Below are positions 1-7,942 of a DNA stretch of 64,000 bases, piece by piece (within the stretch, counting starts at the first letter, position 1; each line of letters begins with the position of its first letter). Source of the stretch: Treponema sp. (lineage in GTDB: Bacteria; Spirochaetota; Spirochaetia; Treponematales; Treponemataceae); contig PDOP01000040.1 in NCBI GenBank assembly GCA_002749205.1, forward strand, positions 1 to 64,000, given 5' to 3'. The notes under the pieces were generated by a model that worked only from the letters and a program-made list of their open reading frames with translations, made no database searches and was not told where the DNA came from. The position numbers were made by a program, and so were the translations under genes.

Positions 1-117
1 ACCATAATCTTCAACAAGCTGTTTTGCAAATACTTGAACTGCCTGCACTTCTTCCGGTGTTGCTTTTATTTCTTTGCCTGAAATGTAGTCAAATATATAC
101 CCTTCTTTTGGTTTCAT
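1..117 (-). CDS. N-terminal fragment of an HsdR-N-like (restriction/methylase) protein
   Basis: Only the first 39 codons are inside the window; the gene continues past base 1. The start ATG (115-117) has a good ribosome binding site, AAAGGAGA, a few bases upstream. The peptide begins MKPKEGYIFDYISGKEIKA and continues with a helix ending in KQLVEDYG. This resembles the start of the HSDR_N domain found in N-6 DNA methylases and type I restriction subunits, where a 'QLVEDYGY' helix is typical. Assignment is by recalled resemblance of a short stretch. The full protein could be a methylase-linked or stand-alone HSDR_N protein. Confidence 0.5.
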   Translation of the reverse strand, partial: MKPKEGYIFDYISGKEIKATPEEVQAVQVFAKQLVEDYG

Positions 118-230
118 TTATTCTCCTTTGTTCTTTTAAAGTGCAAAGTTAATTTATTTTTTCTTTTTTCATATATGGATGTTGCTGCTTTTTGTTTTTT
201 TATGCCCTATAATATATCAGTATATCGAAT

Positions 231-1421
231 TTATTCGGTTAATTCAATATCAAAGTCAATGTAAAATTTTTTCATTATTTGTTTCATCATAAATTCTCCG
301 CCGGAGATTGTCAGATGAGTTCCGTCACTTCGCATTATTTTTATTCTGTTGCCTTCGGGTGTTTGAAAAATGTCTGTGTATGGTGCGCCGGCACCCGGTG
401 CTATTTCTCTTATGGATATTTTTTCTATTTTGCCGTCTGTGTTTAATATTTTCGCCGCTTCAATTTGGCATTCTTCTATAAAGCTTATTTGTTGGTTTAT
501 TGTTTTAGATTTGACTGTAGGTAAACCTAACCAGTATATTTTTTTTACATTTGGTTGAAGCACATCAAAGTATGTTCTTATCTTTTCGATGTATGCTTTT
601 TTCCATTCTTCCGTTCCTCTTTTAAATAGGTTGCCTTTGCCGTCAAAAAAATTTTGGTAGTCATTCATTCCTAAAATTAATACTGCACAATCGAAAGGCT
701 CTTTGTTTGCATTGGCTTTAGAAAAAATTGATTTGAATTTTGCAGGCCAGTTGTAATAGTCTGTTCTGATGAAACCGGAAGAAGGAACCGCATAACTTAC
801 GATTTTGAAGGGTGATTTTTCACCTACAATTCTTAAAAACCCGTCTGAAAAGCATTCCATTTCAGAATCACCTGCAAAAAGTATCTTTAGCGGATTTTTT
901 TTAGTGTAATCGTAGGAGACAACAAGCAACTCATCATTATCGCTTGTCTTTTCGGGAGTGTTGTTATTGCTTGTGATTAGCTGTATGGCTTTTGGCGGAA
1001 CAGCTGTTGTTTTGTTTTCAATTTTTGATTTTTTAATTTTTGGAGCAGGTTTTGGCCACCGCAGGAGAAGACGGGTTTTTTCTTTTTGGTAATAAAAATC
1101 GTCCCAGTTAAAATTTTCAGTTAAATTCGAAGCCTGTAAAAATTTTTTTCGTGTGTTTGAAAAAAGCAGGTTTGTTTTTAACTTTTCGGAAAGGTCTACA
1201 AAAGGTTGACTTACGGAAATATAAATGTTTTTGGCATAATTATTTTTTATGTCGCTTGAAAATTGTTTTATATTGGTGGCGGAAAAAAGAGATATAAAAA
1301 AAAGCGAAATTAAAAAAAACAGAATTGACTTGTTTGGCGAATATAATCCTCTCTCTTTTTTCCTCTTTGAAAAAAAATCTTTAATTTCTGTTTTTATGTT
1401 TTGTTTTTCGGTATTATTCAT
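231..1421 (-). CDS. SGNH-fold hydrolase / O-acyltransferase partner (DUF459-like)
   Basis: 396 aa, anchored by one membrane segment at about residues 33-47, with the catalytic domain outside. SGNH blocks are visible: GDS with Ser186, GMND at 251-254 and DGTH at 366-369 (Asp366, His369). These give a Ser-His-Asp type esterase/acyltransferase centre. A low-complexity linker (about 125-165) separates anchor and domain. The gene lies 35 nt downstream of an MBOAT O-acyltransferase on the same strand. In the AlgI/AlgJ, DltB/DltD and PatA/PatB systems an MBOAT protein passes an acyl group across the membrane and an SGNH-type partner places it on a polysaccharide, teichoic acid or peptidoglycan. The inferred role is O-acylation of an envelope glycan; the substrate is unknown. 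Confidence 0.75.
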   Translation of the reverse strand: MNNTEKQNIKTEIKDFFSKRKKERGLYSPNKSILFFLISLFFISLFSATNIKQFSSDIKNNYAKNIYISVSQPFVDLSEKLKTNLLFSNTRKKFLQASNLTENFNWDDFYYQKEKTRLLLRWPKPAPKIKKSKIENKTTAVPPKAIQLITSNNNTPEKTSDNDELLVVSYDYTKKNPLKILFAGDSEMECFSDGFLRIVGEKSPFKIVSYAVPSSGFIRTDYYNWPAKFKSIFSKANANKEPFDCAVLILGMNDYQNFFDGKGNLFKRGTEEWKKAYIEKIRTYFDVLQPNVKKIYWLGLPTVKSKTINQQISFIEECQIEAAKILNTDGKIEKISIREIAPGAGAPYTDIFQTPEGNRIKIMRSDGTHLTISGGEFMMKQIMKKFYIDFDIELTE

Positions 1422-1456
1422 TGTTATATCCTAATCATCTTATTGTATGTATATTC

Positions 1457-2977
1457 TTAAAACTGAAAATATATAAATCGCGGTACTCCCGAAGTTGCCA
1501 TCACCATAATTGCAACAAAAAAAACTCCCAATCCCATTGCTTTTACCGGAAACGGAATTGCCGTGTAAAACGAAAACAGCTTACTGCGCATTTTTTCTGT
1601 AGGCAATTGGAGTAATAAACCCACTGCCAAAACAATACCCGTAAAAGGGTTTATGAGTTTAAAACTGCTTGAAAAATTTCCTAAGCCCTTTATATAGTGC
1701 AAGACATCGCCAAGTGATTGGGCTTGGAATACAAGCCAGCTTAAATTTACAAATATAAACACGCCGAGTATCTTGATGATTTTAAGCCATGCGGGAATTG
1801 TTTTTTTTGTCGGATTTACAAATTCCTCGTAGGTGGAGTTTAAGTCGGCTTGCATTTTAGTTTCCTGTATTTTTTCTCTGTTGTATTCTACCATGTATTT
1901 TACTATTCGTTCAAAAGCAAGTGCAATTCCCTGCATTGCCCCCCAAACCAAAAAGGTCAACTTTGCACCGTGCCAAAACCCTGCTATTATCATAGTTGCA
2001 ATTAGTGCAAAAACGGCTTTGGTAATTCCGAATCTTGAGCCGCCCATTGCAAAATAAACATAATCTCTGAGCCATGAAGAAAAGCTGATATGCCAGCGCC
2101 TCCAGAATTCGCTTACGGAGCTTGAAATATACGGGCGGTTGAAGTTTTTTTCGGTATTAAAGCCTAAAAGCATGGCAATACCTATTGCCATATCGCTGTA
2201 TCCTGAAAAGTCGCAGTAAATTACAATCGAGTATGCAATAAGACCGAATATCAGCTCGCCTGCGTTGTAAATTGACGGCGTTGCAAGAACTTTGTTTGTA
2301 ACAAGTATGCTTAAAAATGTGGCGATAATAACCTTTTTGAAAAGCCCGCTCAATATAAGAAGCAATGCTCTGTCAAGTGGAATTGCAGTACGGGGCGAAA
2401 TCTTATCCCTTGTCAGGCTTTCGGAAAAATCGCTAAAAAATTTATGGGCGTGAACAATCGGACCTGATGAAACTTGGGGGAAAAAAGATACATACAACAA
2501 AACATCGAATAACGATTTTCGGTAATTCATCTTACAAAGATAAACATCAAAAACATAACTCATGCACTTAAACATATAATAGGAAATGCCAAACGGAATA
2601 AGCACCGTTAATGTTTGCATATTGATGAGTGCCGTATTTGAGGATAAAACATCGGGAAAAAACCCTTGTAGCAATGAAATAAAATCGTAGGTGTATTTAA
2701 AAAAGCAAAGGTATAAAATATTGATTACAGTAAACACAACCAACATGAATTTTCTTGGAGCATAGTTTTTTTGTATGCCTATAGCGTATCCGAACATAAA
2801 GTTTGCCACACTCATTACAAGCATCATAACTGCAAACTTCCAGCTCCAAAAACAATAGAACACATAGCTTGCAACGACAAGCAAAACCTTCCTTTCGTTT
2901 TCGCTTCTGAAAGCGTACCAATAGAGAATAAAAATTATAACGAAAAAGATTACGAAATTGACTGTCGGAAAGAGCAT
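1457..2977 (-). CDS. MBOAT family membrane O-acyltransferase (AlgI/DltB-like)
   Basis: 506 aa polytopic membrane protein of the size usual for AlgI/DltB proteins. MBOAT hallmarks are present: the WRRWHISFSSWLRDYVY segment (His296) and the near-invariant histidine in GFWHGAKLTFLVWG (His336). Earlier segments such as CDFSGYSDMAIG (about 255-266) also match. The family transfers an acyl group, often acetyl, across the inner membrane to a partner that modifies a surface polymer. Here the partner is probably the SGNH protein immediately downstream. The start ATG at 2975-2977 has an AGAGAGA-type ribosome binding site. The gene sits 24 nt after flbB, so the three genes may be co-transcribed. Confidence 0.88.
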   Translation of the reverse strand: MLFPTVNFVIFFVIIFILYWYAFRSENERKVLLVVASYVFYCFWSWKFAVMMLVMSVANFMFGYAIGIQKNYAPRKFMLVVFTVINILYLCFFKYTYDFISLLQGFFPDVLSSNTALINMQTLTVLIPFGISYYMFKCMSYVFDVYLCKMNYRKSLFDVLLYVSFFPQVSSGPIVHAHKFFSDFSESLTRDKISPRTAIPLDRALLLILSGLFKKVIIATFLSILVTNKVLATPSIYNAGELIFGLIAYSIVIYCDFSGYSDMAIGIAMLLGFNTEKNFNRPYISSSVSEFWRRWHISFSSWLRDYVYFAMGGSRFGITKAVFALIATMIIAGFWHGAKLTFLVWGAMQGIALAFERIVKYMVEYNREKIQETKMQADLNSTYEEFVNPTKKTIPAWLKIIKILGVFIFVNLSWLVFQAQSLGDVLHYIKGLGNFSSSFKLINPFTGIVLAVGLLLQLPTEKMRSKLFSFYTAIPFPVKAMGLGVFFVAIMVMATSGVPRFIYFQF

Positions 2978-3001
2978 TGCTATCTCTCTTATGGACGCAC
3001 T

Positions 3002-3640
3002 TTAGGGAAGTACTTCGGGATTGTTCGCCATCTTTCGCTGAATATCGGCAGCCCGCTCAGGCGGCATCAAAGAGAACCAATAGGAAACAGGAGAATTCTT
3101 GCCCTGCGACTTTGAATACTTTTCGACATCCCGGAAAATATCGATTATATCCTGGTCATCGAGTTCAAGAATATTTTCGACTGCATCTTTCGGACGCATC
3201 TGATACATATAAATTGCAATTTGACGAATACTTGCGGCACGGTTATTGGTTTCGGTAAGCATCATATTAAAGGACTTTTCTTTTTCTTCGATAATACCGC
3301 GCTCTTCGGCCAGCTGTGCGGAAATTTTTAAGTTTTCTTCTTCCAGTGCTTTTAGTTCCGACTCTCTTTGTGCAAGCTCTTCTTTCCATATTTCAAGAGA
3401 TTCAAGCCGTTTTGCATACCTGTCTTCGTCTAAGTTGCCGCGTTGAGGTAAATCCGTCTCGGCAGTTGCCCCCACCGGTTTTTGAATTCCGAACATTGAA
3501 TAAATCGGCGAAAAAACCCGCTTTGCATTTATTAAATTCAAATAATCGAATAAAAACAAACCTATAAAAATTAAAACAACTATCAGAATTAACAGAACGA
3601 TAACCTTTCCGACCGTTCCTCTGCCTCTTACTCTTGCCAC
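3002..3640 (-). CDS. flbB: FlbB-like periplasmic flagellar collar protein
   Basis: The start is set at a GTG (3638-3640) because GGGAGG lies six bases upstream. The upstream open frame (to 3847) runs through a repeat and is rejected. The 212-aa product has one membrane helix at about residues 12-34, then a charged coiled coil (about 65-120). It ends in a MotE/MgtE-N-like helical domain with the phrases YMYQMRPKDAVENILELDD and FSLMPPERAADIQRKM. This layout is that of FlbB, the spirochaete protein that forms the base of the periplasmic flagellar collar. In Borrelia flbB sits in a large flagellar operon; here it stands alone ahead of the acyltransferase pair. A MotE-like chaperone is the alternative reading. 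Confidence 0.7.
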   Translation of the reverse strand: MARVRGRGTVGKVIVLLILIVVLIFIGLFLFDYLNLINAKRVFSPIYSMFGIQKPVGATAETDLPQRGNLDEDRYAKRLESLEIWKEELAQRESELKALEEENLKISAQLAEERGIIEEKEKSFNMMLTETNNRAASIRQIAIYMYQMRPKDAVENILELDDQDIIDIFRDVEKYSKSQGKNSPVSYWFSLMPPERAADIQRKMANNPEVLP

Positions 3641-3738
3641 AAAAAACCTCCCACCTTTGCTAAAGTATAGCATATTTTTCAAAAAAAATACAGTATGAGT
3701 TTCGGAATAATGAAAAAAATAATTTATAAATTTTATTT

Positions 3739-3880
3739 GAAGGGGGAGGTCTCCCCCTCGCTTGCAAAAAATTGCCTTTTTTCTGAATTGTGCATTAAGT
3801 CGAATCTTCCTAACCGTCAGCTTCGACTTCTTAAATAAATAAATCAAGGCAATTGTTTTTCCGCTACCCCCTCATTTCGG
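3739..3880 (+). repeat. Repeat family C, copy 1 (GGGGGAG-hairpin element)
   Basis: The left end is a hairpin GGGGGAG-gt-CTCCCCC followed by CGCT; the right end is CCGCTACCCCC. Between them is a long imperfect hairpin with arms ATTGCCTT/AAGGCAAT and an inner stem AAGTCGA/TCGACTT. The two ends match copies at 46982-47126 and 49529-49609, but the internal arms differ in sequence while still pairing. It lies in the divergent flbB/lolA intergenic region. Non-coding. Confidence 0.7.
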
Positions 3881-3904
3881 GCTATCGGGGCAATAAGTCG
3901 GTTT

Positions 3905-4012
3905 AAAATAAAAAACCCGACAGGAAAAAGGAGGATAAAGCCTGTCGGGAAACTGCAAAGGAGGTATGTTACAATTTCTTGTTGGAGTGTTTATTCAACA
4001 TACACTCAAAAA
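3905..4012 (-). ncRNA. Candidate small RNA with two anti-Shine-Dalgarno motifs
   Basis: Read on the minus strand this stretch has a hairpin with GAGTGT/ACACTC arms. An unpaired segment containing ACCTCCTTT follows, then a perfect 9-bp hairpin (CCCGACAGG/CCTGTCGGG) whose 16-nt loop contains CCTCC. It ends in a T-rich run (TTTTTTATTTT). No protein gene lies upstream on this strand, so the terminator appears to belong to a short independent transcript. Both CCTCCTT motifs are identical to the 16S rRNA anti-Shine-Dalgarno sequence. No strong promoter was found. A 5' leader for flbB is an alternative reading. Confidence 0.35.
3911..3949 (-). terminator. Rho-independent terminator on minus strand
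   Basis: A perfect 9-bp GC-rich stem (3916-3924 with 3941-3949) with a 16-nt loop is followed on the minus strand by TTTTTTATTTT. The form is that of an intrinsic terminator. On the plus strand the hairpin is preceded by A's and not followed by T's. Confidence 0.65.
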
Positions 4013-4085
4013 ACCAAAGCTGTACCTCAATAGTTACAGAATAAATTTAAAAAAATCAGGTCAGTTTTAACGGGATTTAACGGGG

Positions 4086-4246
4086 AAAATAGGAGAATAC
4101 CGGACTGATAAAAAGTATCGTTTGCCTGATTTTGCCGGCGAAGTCTATCCTTTTTTTTGCATGTGTAAGTTAAGTAGCAATCTTCGATAGAAGCAATGCT
4201 GAAAATTTTAAGAAGCAAAAAAAAGATTATGCTCGCCGGCGGGTTG
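4086..4246 (-). repeat. Repeat family A, copy 1 (attC-like hairpin element)
   Basis: On the minus strand it starts CAACCCG, continues CATAATCTTTT, and later has AAAAGGATAGACTTCGCC and then CAGTCCGG. The outer arms GCCGGCGAG and CTTCGCCGGC pair, and TTTTGC/GCAAAA continue the stem. The two strands of the central part are conserved but do not pair. A 12-bp hairpin (CGTGAAATGTTG/CAACATTTCACG) precedes it. It lies between the divergent flbB and lolA genes. A 63-codon open frame here is an accident of the repeat. Confidence 0.7.
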
Positions 4247-4342
4247 AATGCGTGAAATGTTGTTAAGGCAAAAATTATGAATTACTTTTCAATCCAACAT
4301 TTCACGGCAATAAAATGAATTTAAAACTTATGCCGTAAGATA

Positions 4343-4372
4343 TTGACTTAAAGGCGGATTTTCGAGTATACT
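4343..4372 (+). promoter_or_regulatory. Sigma70-type promoter of lolA-like gene (leaderless)
   Basis: TTGACT, an 18-bp spacer and TATACT. The -10 hexamer ends six bases before the ATG at 4379, so the predicted first transcribed base is the A of the start codon. There is no Shine-Dalgarno sequence. Confidence 0.7.
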
Positions 4373-4378
4373 GTCTTG

Positions 4379-5047
4379 ATGAGACGATTTATTTTTTTTG
4401 TAGCACTGTTTTCAGTCAGTTTTTTGGTAAACGCGCAGGAAATTACAACCGCAGGGGTTTTCTTTTCTTCCATGTCGAAAAAGTATGCTTCGGTAAATGA
4501 TTATATTGCGAATATAAAAATTACGAACGGCAGGGGCGTAAATTCCATAGGGATTGTTAAATTCAAAAAGCCGGGTAAGTTGCGTATGGACTTTTCAGTA
4601 CCTGCGTCTCAAACAATCGTGTTTACCGGCGATGAGTTAATTATATACATTCCGTCTACAAGGACAACTTTATCGCAGTCTGTAGAGGGAAATATGGCGG
4701 GTCTTGCAGGGGCGGGCTCTTCAAAAGGTTTGTCTTTAATGAAACGCTCTTATACAATTGCTTATGAAACCAGTGCTTCTCCGGTTCCGCTTGAAGCAGG
4801 CTCTTCTGAAATGGTTATTGCTTTAAGGTTGCTGAGAAGAAGTGCAAATGAAACATTCCGGCAAATGCGTATTTCCGTTAATCCTCAAACTAAAATGATT
4901 AGGCGCGTGGAGGCTTGGCCTGCATCGGGCAGTAAGATTACTTTTGACTTTACCAACTACAGAATTAACGCCGGTATTGCGGATACTACATTTGTTTACA
5001 GTCCGCCGGCGTCTGAAATTATTAACAATTTTTTGTATTTAGAATAA
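4379..5047 (+). CDS. LolA-like outer-membrane lipoprotein carrier protein
   Basis: 222 aa with a cleavable signal peptide (MRRFIFFVALFSVSFLVNAQ, cleavage near residue 20). A LolA-type fold is suggested by an N-terminal helix and successive beta-strand phrases (FKKPGKLRMDFSVP, QTIVFTGDELIIYIP, SKITFDFTNYRIN). LolA binds lipoproteins in the periplasm and carries them to the outer membrane. Spirochaetes have LolA-like proteins but generally lack a recognisable LolB. The ATG at 4379 is preferred to the in-frame TTG just before it, because the promoter places the transcript start exactly at this ATG. It heads a unit with the RodZ-like gene (38 nt downstream) and rimO. Confidence 0.75.
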   Translation: MRRFIFFVALFSVSFLVNAQEITTAGVFFSSMSKKYASVNDYIANIKITNGRGVNSIGIVKFKKPGKLRMDFSVPASQTIVFTGDELIIYIPSTRTTLSQSVEGNMAGLAGAGSSKGLSLMKRSYTIAYETSASPVPLEAGSSEMVIALRLLRRSANETFRQMRISVNPQTKMIRRVEAWPASGSKITFDFTNYRINAGIADTTFVYSPPASEIINNFLYLE

Positions 5048-5085
5048 ATCCAAATTGAAATTTATTGATGTAGAGGAAAATACCA

Positions 5086-6201
5086 ATGCAGGATATAGGC
5101 GAATTACTTTCAAAAACGAGAGAAGAGAAAGGGCTTGAAATTGATCAAGTCGCCAGAGAGACAAATATTTTAAGACATTATCTGGAGGGTTTAGAAAAAG
5201 ATGACTATACCGTCTTTCCTGCCGAGCCTTATGTTTTAGGGTTTTTGAGAATTTACTGCGATTATTTAGGCCTTAATTCAGATGAAGTAATCCAATCATA
5301 TAAGCAAATTCAAGTGCAGGAAACCGATGTGCCGCATGAAATACTTTTACCAAAAAAATCGGTTTTTGGTAAATCATTTTTAATTGGGCTCGGGATACTT
5401 GTTTTAGTTGCGGCAGTGGGTTTCGGCGGCTATTGGCTTATAGGAAAGCTGTTGAGACGAAAAAAGGCTGAAAAAAATATTGGCGAAAAAGAGGCGACTG
5501 AGCGGGTTATTACAAGCCGAGAGGCAACTACTTACGAGATTGAAAATGACAGTTTTGAAAAAAGATTGTTTGAGGCAGATTCGTTTAAGTTTACAATTGG
5601 AGAGAAAACGCATACTTTTACGGTAAAAAAAGCCTCGCCTGAGTTAGAGTTGGAAACCCCTGTAGGTGTTCAAATCGTAAAGTTGGGCGAAAAAATTTCT
5701 ATTGATTTGGACGAAGATGCGTATGCAGATTTAGAAATTGCCGTTACGGATTTGGATAAAGATGATGGCTCTAAAGGCGTGTTGATTATGGTGTTAAGCG
5801 GCGAGGCTTTAAGCAGTCAAACGGAGCCGGTTGATGTTGGAGCTCAAAACGATTCTTTAAATACAAAAAAGAAATATAAAGTGATTTTTGACGGAGCTTC
5901 GGCATATCCTGTAACAGCGAATTTTACATTTCGAGGCTACTGCTTTTTCAGATATGAAATTGATAGCCGGGAGCGAAAAGAAAGATATTATCAGAAAAAC
6001 GAGGGCTTTACGGTTCAGGCAAATAACGGTTTTAGAATTTGGGCATCTAACGGTAATGCCGTTAAGATACAGCTTGTTGCCGGAGGAAAAACTGTTGACC
6101 TTGATGTAAGTCGACCGGGTGAAGTTATAGTGCAGGACTTAAAGTGGATTAAAGATACGGAGAGCGGTAGATTTAAGTTTGTGGTAATTGAAGTTGACTA
6201 A
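5086..6201 (+). CDS. RodZ-like protein: HTH, one membrane segment, C-terminal domain
   Basis: 371 aa. Residues about 1-75 form a helix-turn-helix of the RodZ/HTH_25 type (ELLSKTREEKGLEIDQVARE, then YVLGFLRIYCDYLGL). One membrane helix spans about 102-124 (SFLIGLGILVLVAAVGF), followed by a basic stretch (LLRRKKAEK). The rest is a periplasmic beta-rich region resembling the DUF4115 domain of RodZ. RodZ links MreB to the elongation machinery; in a spirochaete the partner is less certain. The ATG has AGAGGAA upstream. The 3' end overlaps rimO by 14 nt, suggesting coupled translation. Confidence 0.75.
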   Translation: MQDIGELLSKTREEKGLEIDQVARETNILRHYLEGLEKDDYTVFPAEPYVLGFLRIYCDYLGLNSDEVIQSYKQIQVQETDVPHEILLPKKSVFGKSFLIGLGILVLVAAVGFGGYWLIGKLLRRKKAEKNIGEKEATERVITSREATTYEIENDSFEKRLFEADSFKFTIGEKTHTFTVKKASPELELETPVGVQIVKLGEKISIDLDEDAYADLEIAVTDLDKDDGSKGVLIMVLSGEALSSQTEPVDVGAQNDSLNTKKKYKVIFDGASAYPVTANFTFRGYCFFRYEIDSRERKERYYQKNEGFTVQANNGFRIWASNGNAVKIQLVAGGKTVDLDVSRPGEVIVQDLKWIKDTESGRFKFVVIEVD

Positions 6202-7609
6202 AAAGTATTTTCTCTCTCGGCACGGTTGTGCAAAAAATCAAGTCGATGCAGAGATTATGGTTGGGGTTCTTAATCAAAAAGGCTGGAATGAAACAGAAGT
6301 CCCCGATGACGCATCATTGATAATTATCAATTCCTGCGGGTTTATTGAGCCTGCAAAAAAAGAAGCCATAGATGCTGTTTTAACTGCAAGGGAAAATCAC
6401 CCGAATGCGAAAATTCTTTTGGCGGGCTGTTTGGCACAGCGGTATGCCGATTTGCTTGCAACCGAGCTTGATGAAGCTGACGGATTTTTTGGCAACGGTG
6501 ATATTTTAAAAATAGGCGATGCTGTAGATGAGCTTTTTTGGGAGCCTGAATTTATTCCGTCTGATAAAGAGCTAACTTTTTTACGGAATAAAAAAAAGCC
6601 GGTTTGGTTATTTCCGCAAGAAGGTGTTTCATGCGGGGCAAGGCCTAAGCTCTTTAATTTTCCACGCTCTGTTTATATAAAGATAACTGAAGGTTGCAAT
6701 CATTTTTGTACCTTTTGTGCTATACCAATAATACGCGGTAGGTTGCGCTCACGGAAAATATCCGACATTGTTGCAGAAATTGAAAGTTTTATAAAGCAGG
6801 GGTATTATGAATTCAATTTGATTGGGCAGGATCTTGCGGCTTTTCAACAAGAAAACACAAAATCTTCACAGTTGGCTAATTTGCTTTTTTCAATTTCAGA
6901 ACTTGAGGGTGATTTTAGAATACGGCTTTTGTACATTCACCCTGATAATTTTCCGTTTGATATTTTAGACATTATGGCAAAGGATAAACGGTTTTTACCG
7001 TATTTTGATTTACCGTTTCAGTCTGCTTCAGAGAAAATTTTGAAGGCAATGAACAGAAAGGGGAGTCCAAAAAAATATTTGGAGTTAATCAAAAAAATTA
7101 GCTCTGCGTTTGAAAAAACCGAATATTCATTTGTGAGTATTCGCACAACATTTTTGACAGGCTTTCCGGGTGAAACAAATATTGATTTTGAAATAACGCT
7201 TAAATTTTTGCAGGATGCGCGGACGCTTTGGTCGGGTGGTTTTGTGTTTTCTGCCGAAGATGATACGCCCGCCGCAAAGATGAAAAATAATGTCAAGAAA
7301 AGTATTGCAGAAAAAAGAAAAAATCTTTTGCAAGATGAGCAAACCAAGATTACAACCGGTTTACTTGAAAATATGGTTGGCAATTCGTTTAAGGTGTTGG
7401 TTGAAGAAATAATTCCACCGGACGAAGCAGACAGATCATTTGCCATAGGGCGGGCGTGGTTTCAGGCACCTGAAGTTGACGGGGCTGTTGTTGTTGTGTA
7501 TGAGCCTTGGCAAACTGATATTGCGGGGCAGTCAATCAAACCGGGTTCAATTGTAAATGCAAAAATTGAAGCTGTTCGCGGCGTTGATTTGGAAGCGTCC
7601 GCAGTTTGA
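6188..7609 (+). CDS. rimO: Ribosomal protein uS12 methylthiotransferase RimO
   Basis: 473 aa, slightly longer than usual. RimO uses two 4Fe-4S clusters and SAM to methylthiolate the conserved aspartate of ribosomal protein S12. N-terminal UPF0004 cysteines are in HGCAKNQVDAE, INSCGFI and LAGCLAQRY. The radical SAM triad is in EGCNHFCTFCAIP (about residue 170), followed by IRGRLRSR. The C-terminus looks like a TRAM RNA-binding domain. There is no ATG near the start; TTG at 6188 or 6194 must be used, inside the end of the RodZ-like gene. MiaB is the related alternative, but the extended 'GCAKNQVD' motif favours RimO. Confidence 0.88.
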   Translation: MKLTKKYFLSRHGCAKNQVDAEIMVGVLNQKGWNETEVPDDASLIIINSCGFIEPAKKEAIDAVLTARENHPNAKILLAGCLAQRYADLLATELDEADGFFGNGDILKIGDAVDELFWEPEFIPSDKELTFLRNKKKPVWLFPQEGVSCGARPKLFNFPRSVYIKITEGCNHFCTFCAIPIIRGRLRSRKISDIVAEIESFIKQGYYEFNLIGQDLAAFQQENTKSSQLANLLFSISELEGDFRIRLLYIHPDNFPFDILDIMAKDKRFLPYFDLPFQSASEKILKAMNRKGSPKKYLELIKKISSAFEKTEYSFVSIRTTFLTGFPGETNIDFEITLKFLQDARTLWSGGFVFSAEDDTPAAKMKNNVKKSIAEKRKNLLQDEQTKITTGLLENMVGNSFKVLVEEIIPPDEADRSFAIGRAWFQAPEVDGAVVVVYEPWQTDIAGQSIKPGSIVNAKIEAVRGVDLEASAV

Positions 7610-7620
7610 GTTAATTTATT

Positions 7621-7747
7621 GCGTTAGGTATATTAAAAGTTGCCTCTTGTGTTTCAACACAAGAGGCAAAATAAAACTTGAGCGATAATTTTTGCTCAAG
7701 TTTTAGTCGAAGCTTTTAATACGCCGGCGGGCTTGCCCGTAACGCCC
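7621..7747 (+). repeat. Repeat family D, copy 1; also serves as rimO 3' terminator region
   Basis: Begins GCGTTAGG and ATTAAAAGTT, then a 13-bp hairpin (7640-7652 with 7657-7669) with a TTCA loop. AAAATAAAA follows, then a second hairpin (7675-7683 with 7694-7702) followed by TTTTAGTCG, and finally AGCTTTTAATACGCCGGCGG. The inverted copy at 27255-27377 keeps the head, both joints and the tail but has different arm sequences in both hairpins. The second hairpin plus T's is a plausible terminator for rimO. Confidence 0.65.
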
Positions 7748-7778
7748 AAAATAAATTTAAAAAAATGAGTTAAAACTG

Positions 7779-7807
7779 TTGACTTTTTTTTGAGTATAAT
7801 ATATAAT
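7779..7807 (+). promoter_or_regulatory. Promoter of tRNA-Glu
   Basis: TTGACT (7779-7784), 17-bp spacer, TATAAT (7802-7807). The predicted start is near 7814, about 17 nt before the mature tRNA. Confidence 0.7.
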
Positions 7808-7830
7808 TCCTCTACCGTTAATTCGGTTTT

Positions 7831-7902
7831 GTCTCCTTCGTCTAGTGGTTAGGACATCGGGTTTTCATCCCGACAACAGGGGTTCAATTCCCCTAGGAGA
7901 TG
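7831..7902 (+). tRNA. tRNA-Glu (anticodon UUC)
   Basis: A 72-nt cloverleaf without encoded CCA. The acceptor GTCTCCT pairs with AGGAGAT (one G-T pair) with discriminator G. The D arm contains GTCTAGTGGTTAGGAC; the anticodon stem CGGG/CCCG encloses TTTTCAT with anticodon TTC. The T arm is AGGGG-TTCAATT-CCCCT. It has its own promoter upstream and lies six bases before the metG -35 element. Confidence 0.95.
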
Positions 7903-7907
7903 TTATA

Positions 7908-7936
7908 TTGACAAAAAGTTGTTTTTCTTCTATTAT
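7908..7936 (+). promoter_or_regulatory. Promoter of metG (leaderless)
   Basis: Consensus TTGACA (7908-7913), 17-bp spacer, TATTAT (7931-7936). Six bases separate the -10 from the ATG at 7943, placing the transcript start on the A of ATG. No Shine-Dalgarno sequence precedes the gene. A second -10-like TATAAT (7934-7939) would give a poor 20-bp spacer. Confidence 0.72.
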
Positions 7937-7942
7937 AATCAA

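Noticed and set aside
3641..3847. Extension of flbB to an upstream ATG at 3847
   Set aside because: It would translate through repeat C copy 1; the GTG at 3640 has an ideal GGGAGG six bases upstream.
3966..4070. 34-codon plus-strand frame with AAAGGAGGT directly before its ATG
   Set aside because: The Shine-Dalgarno abuts the ATG with no spacing, and the purine motif is better explained as the complement of the CCTCCTT sites of the candidate small RNA.
4027..4218. 63-codon minus-strand open frame
   Set aside because: Lies within repeat A copy 1, with no ribosome binding site or recognisable protein pattern.
3739..4246. CRISPR array or tandem repeats in the flbB/lolA gap
   Set aside because: No regularly spaced direct repeats; the structure is inverted repeats of different families side by side.
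7018..7446. 142-codon minus-strand frame inside rimO
   Set aside because: Shadow of the rimO coding sequence; no independent signals.
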